Assembly: GCA_019120175.1 (NCBI GenBank) | Contig: DWVP01000006.1 | Location: forward strand, 1 to 64,000 | Source of the DNA: Candidatus Corynebacterium faecigallinarum | Lineage (GTDB): Bacteria; Actinomycetota; Actinomycetes; Mycobacteriales; Mycobacteriaceae | Direction: 5' to 3' | DNA: 64,000 nt | Shown: in pieces, positions 62,300 to 64,000 of the stretch | How the letters are laid out: the number at the start of each line of letters is the position of its first letter | How positions within the stretch are numbered: position 1 is the first letter of the stretch | The notes under the pieces: generated by a model | Told to the model about the DNA's origin: nothing | Database searches by the model: none | What the model saw: only the letters and a program-made list of their open reading frames with translations | Made by a program: the position numbers and the translations under genes

Positions 62300-64000
62300 A
62301 TGGCCCAGACATTCCCCCTGCGCAACCCCGTGCACACCATCGTCGCGACCGTCATGAGTTTCGCGACGGTCCTCGCGGTGGCCTGCACGCCGCGTCCGGA
62401 CACCGCCGATGATGTCGTCGGCGATTTCCTGTCCGCCCTGGCAGAGGGAAGTTTCGACAGCGCGGCGTCCTACACCGACGACGCCAGCGCCGCCGAGGGG
62501 GCGATCCAGGAGTCCTGGGACGGCCTGCAGGCCGAGGGGCTGGACGCCGAGGTCACCGGCGTGCGCACCGACGACAACGTCGCCACCGCCGACTACGACA
62601 TGACCTGGACGCTCCCCGGCGAGCGGGAGATGAACTACTCCTCCAGCCTGACGGCGACGAAGACGGGCGGGGAGTGGACGGTGCGGTGGCGTCCGGCAGT
62701 CCTGCACCCTGACCTGGGAAGCGACCAGCACCTGGAGCTGCGCCGGATCGAACCGCAGATCGCCGATGTGGTCGGTTCCGACGGTGCGGTGCTGGCCACC
62801 CCCGGCACCACCTGGCGGGTGCTGATTGACACCGAGGCCGTGCGTGCCGACGGTGGGGTACAGGGGGCGTTGGGACGCATCGGCCGGATCCTCGACAGCG
62901 CCCACCAGGCGGAGAAAGCGATGCCCACCATCGACGTGAACGACAAGGCCACCGAGGCCAAGGACATCGACGGGGATTTCTCGGTGACCATGATCCCCGG
63001 ACAGCTCGGCGAGCGGGTGAAGGACCAGCTGGAGGCGATCGAGGGCGTGCGGCTCAACGAGGAGCCCACGCTGGTGCGCCCGGACCCCGGCTTCGCCCCC
63101 GACATCATGTCGCGGGTCACCGGGCTGGTCGGCCCGGAGCTGGAGGGCGAGCCTGGCTGGGAGGTCTCCGCGGTGAACCCGAATGGCGGTGTGGTCTCCA
63201 CCCTGGACCGTACTGACCCGGATCCGGCGGCAGCGGTGCAGGTCAGCCTGTCGCGTCGGGTACAGGAGGCCGCCCAGAAGGCGGTGGATACCCGCAGTGA
63301 GCAGGAGACCATGATGGTGGTCATGCGCCCGTCCACCGGGGAGATCCTGGGGGTCGCGCAGACCCCCGAGGCGGACAAGCAGGGCGATGTAGCCTTGTCC
63401 GGCCAGTACCCGCCCGGCTCGACATTCAAGGTGATCACCGCGGCCGCCGGGATCGACAACGAGGACCTCACCGCCGATTCGATCGTCGGTTGCCCGGCGA
63501 CCCAGGACATCGGCGGACGCATCGTGACCAACTACAACACCTTCTCGCTGGGCGACACGTCCATGCGTGAGGCGTTCGCGAGGTCCTGCAACACGACCTT
63601 CGCCCGGATCTCGACCGACCTGGAGCCCGGGCAGCTGCAGGACGAGGCCAAGCAGTTCGGACTGGGCCGGGACTACGACATCCCAGGGCTGACCACCATC
63701 ACCGGCCAGGTGCCGGAGGGCGAGATCACGCTGGACCGCACCGAGGCCGGCTACGGCCAGGGCCTCGACCTGGCCAGCCCTTTCGGCATGGCCCTGGTCG
63801 CCGCGTCTGTGGCCAACGGGCGCACCCCGGTGCCGTCGTTGATCGACACCGACGACGTCCACACCCTCGACCCCGACGGCAACCGTGCCCAGGCCGGTGA
63901 GGAGCTGGACCCGGTGATGCTGCGCAACCTGCGCGACATGATGCGCGCGGTGGTCACCGGCGGTTCCGGTTCCGCGATCGCAGGACGCGGCGAAGTCTAC
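62300..64000 (+). CDS. Penicillin-binding lipoprotein (partial, runs off the right edge)
   Basis: 567 codons in the window with no stop yet. A signal peptide ends in the lipobox LAVAC with Cys29, so the protein should be lipid-anchored. An NTF2/MecA-N-like domain (about 35-135) is followed by a PBP dimerisation region and the transpeptidase domain: SxxK as STFK with Ser374 and Lys377, and SxN as SCN (429-431). The KTG motif lies just past the edge. It resembles M. tuberculosis Rv2864c (PBP-lipo), found in the same neighbourhood near dxr and rip1. It would cross-link peptidoglycan outside the membrane. Confidence 0.9.
   Translation, partial: MAQTFPLRNPVHTIVATVMSFATVLAVACTPRPDTADDVVGDFLSALAEGSFDSAASYTDDASAAEGAIQESWDGLQAEGLDAEVTGVRTDDNVATADYDMTWTLPGEREMNYSSSLTATKTGGEWTVRWRPAVLHPDLGSDQHLELRRIEPQIADVVGSDGAVLATPGTTWRVLIDTEAVRADGGVQGALGRIGRILDSAHQAEKAMPTIDVNDKATEAKDIDGDFSVTMIPGQLGERVKDQLEAIEGVRLNEEPTLVRPDPGFAPDIMSRVTGLVGPELEGEPGWEVSAVNPNGGVVSTLDRTDPDPAAAVQVSLSRRVQEAAQKAVDTRSEQETMMVVMRPSTGEILGVAQTPEADKQGDVALSGQYPPGSTFKVITAAAGIDNEDLTADSIVGCPATQDIGGRIVTNYNTFSLGDTSMREAFARSCNTTFARISTDLEPGQLQDEAKQFGLGRDYDIPGLTTITGQVPEGEITLDRTEAGYGQGLDLASPFGMALVAASVANGRTPVPSLIDTDDVHTLDPDGNRAQAGEELDPVMLRNLRDMMRAVVTGGSGSAIAGRGEVY

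Noticed and set aside
60779..63862. A 1027-codon minus-strand frame opposite rip1 and the PBP gene
   Set aside because: Same cause: shadow of conserved coding sequence with no start signal or domain.

Overview
The window is high-GC, densely coded actinobacterial chromosome. Gene order and content point to the Corynebacteriales, most likely Corynebacterium: a secreted antigen-85-type corynomycolyltransferase, SepIVA, DUF3515, DUF2469 and DUF2631 proteins, the order rnhB-DUF2469-yraN-comM-dprA-xerC, the order rpsB-tsf-pyrH-frr-cdsA, and dxr next to rip1. The species cannot be fixed from this alone. Many starts lack a Shine-Dalgarno sequence and instead have a TANNNT -10 hexamer 6-8 nt upstream, the leaderless arrangement common in this group.

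Layout. (1) 1-900: a cut-off IS transposase end fused to a decayed arginase-family gene. (2) 0.9-14.1 kb: DUF3515 protein (tandem domains), thiL-ung-DAK2-recG run, an HNH endonuclease, an orphan biotinyl/lipoyl-type carrier, rsmD, coaD, sepIVA, DUF177, rnc, mutM. (3) 14.1-22.2 kb: accessory block between mutM and acyP with two apparently intact transporters (BCCT, AGCS), a RIO-type kinase with a shifted C-terminus, an ATPase without a normal start codon, and four broken genes (VOC/glyoxalase, methyltransferase, DHFR/RibD-C, GyrI-like). (4) 22.2-35 kb: acyP, smc, a 1222-residue uncharacterised protein, ftsY, amtB, ffh. (5) 35.2-43.4 kb: rpsP, gdhA, rimM, trmD, a truncated-looking hypothetical gene, tex, rplS. 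(6) 43.5-51.9 kb: mycolyltransferase, lepB, rnhB, DUF2469, yraN, comM, dprA, xerC, a degenerate M23 protein. (7) 52.5-64 kb: rpsB, tsf, pyrH, frr, cdsA, a LapA-domain protein, rlmN, DUF2631, dxr, rip1 and the start of a penicillin-binding lipoprotein that runs off the end.

The core genes cover translation (rpsP, rimM, trmD, rplS, rpsB, tsf, frr, rlmN, rsmD), protein targeting (ftsY, ffh, lepB, rip1), chromosome upkeep (smc, recG, ung, mutM, xerC, dprA, rnhB), envelope and isoprenoid synthesis (cdsA, dxr, mycolyltransferase, PBP) and nitrogen assimilation (amtB, gdhA). Compared with the order I recall for Corynebacterium glutamicum, glnK-glnD is missing between amtB and ffh, gdhA sits inside rpsP-rimM, and ispG is missing after rip1. 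The best candidate for undescribed biology is the large protein between smc and ftsY. I see no CRISPR array, prophage, rRNA or tRNA gene.
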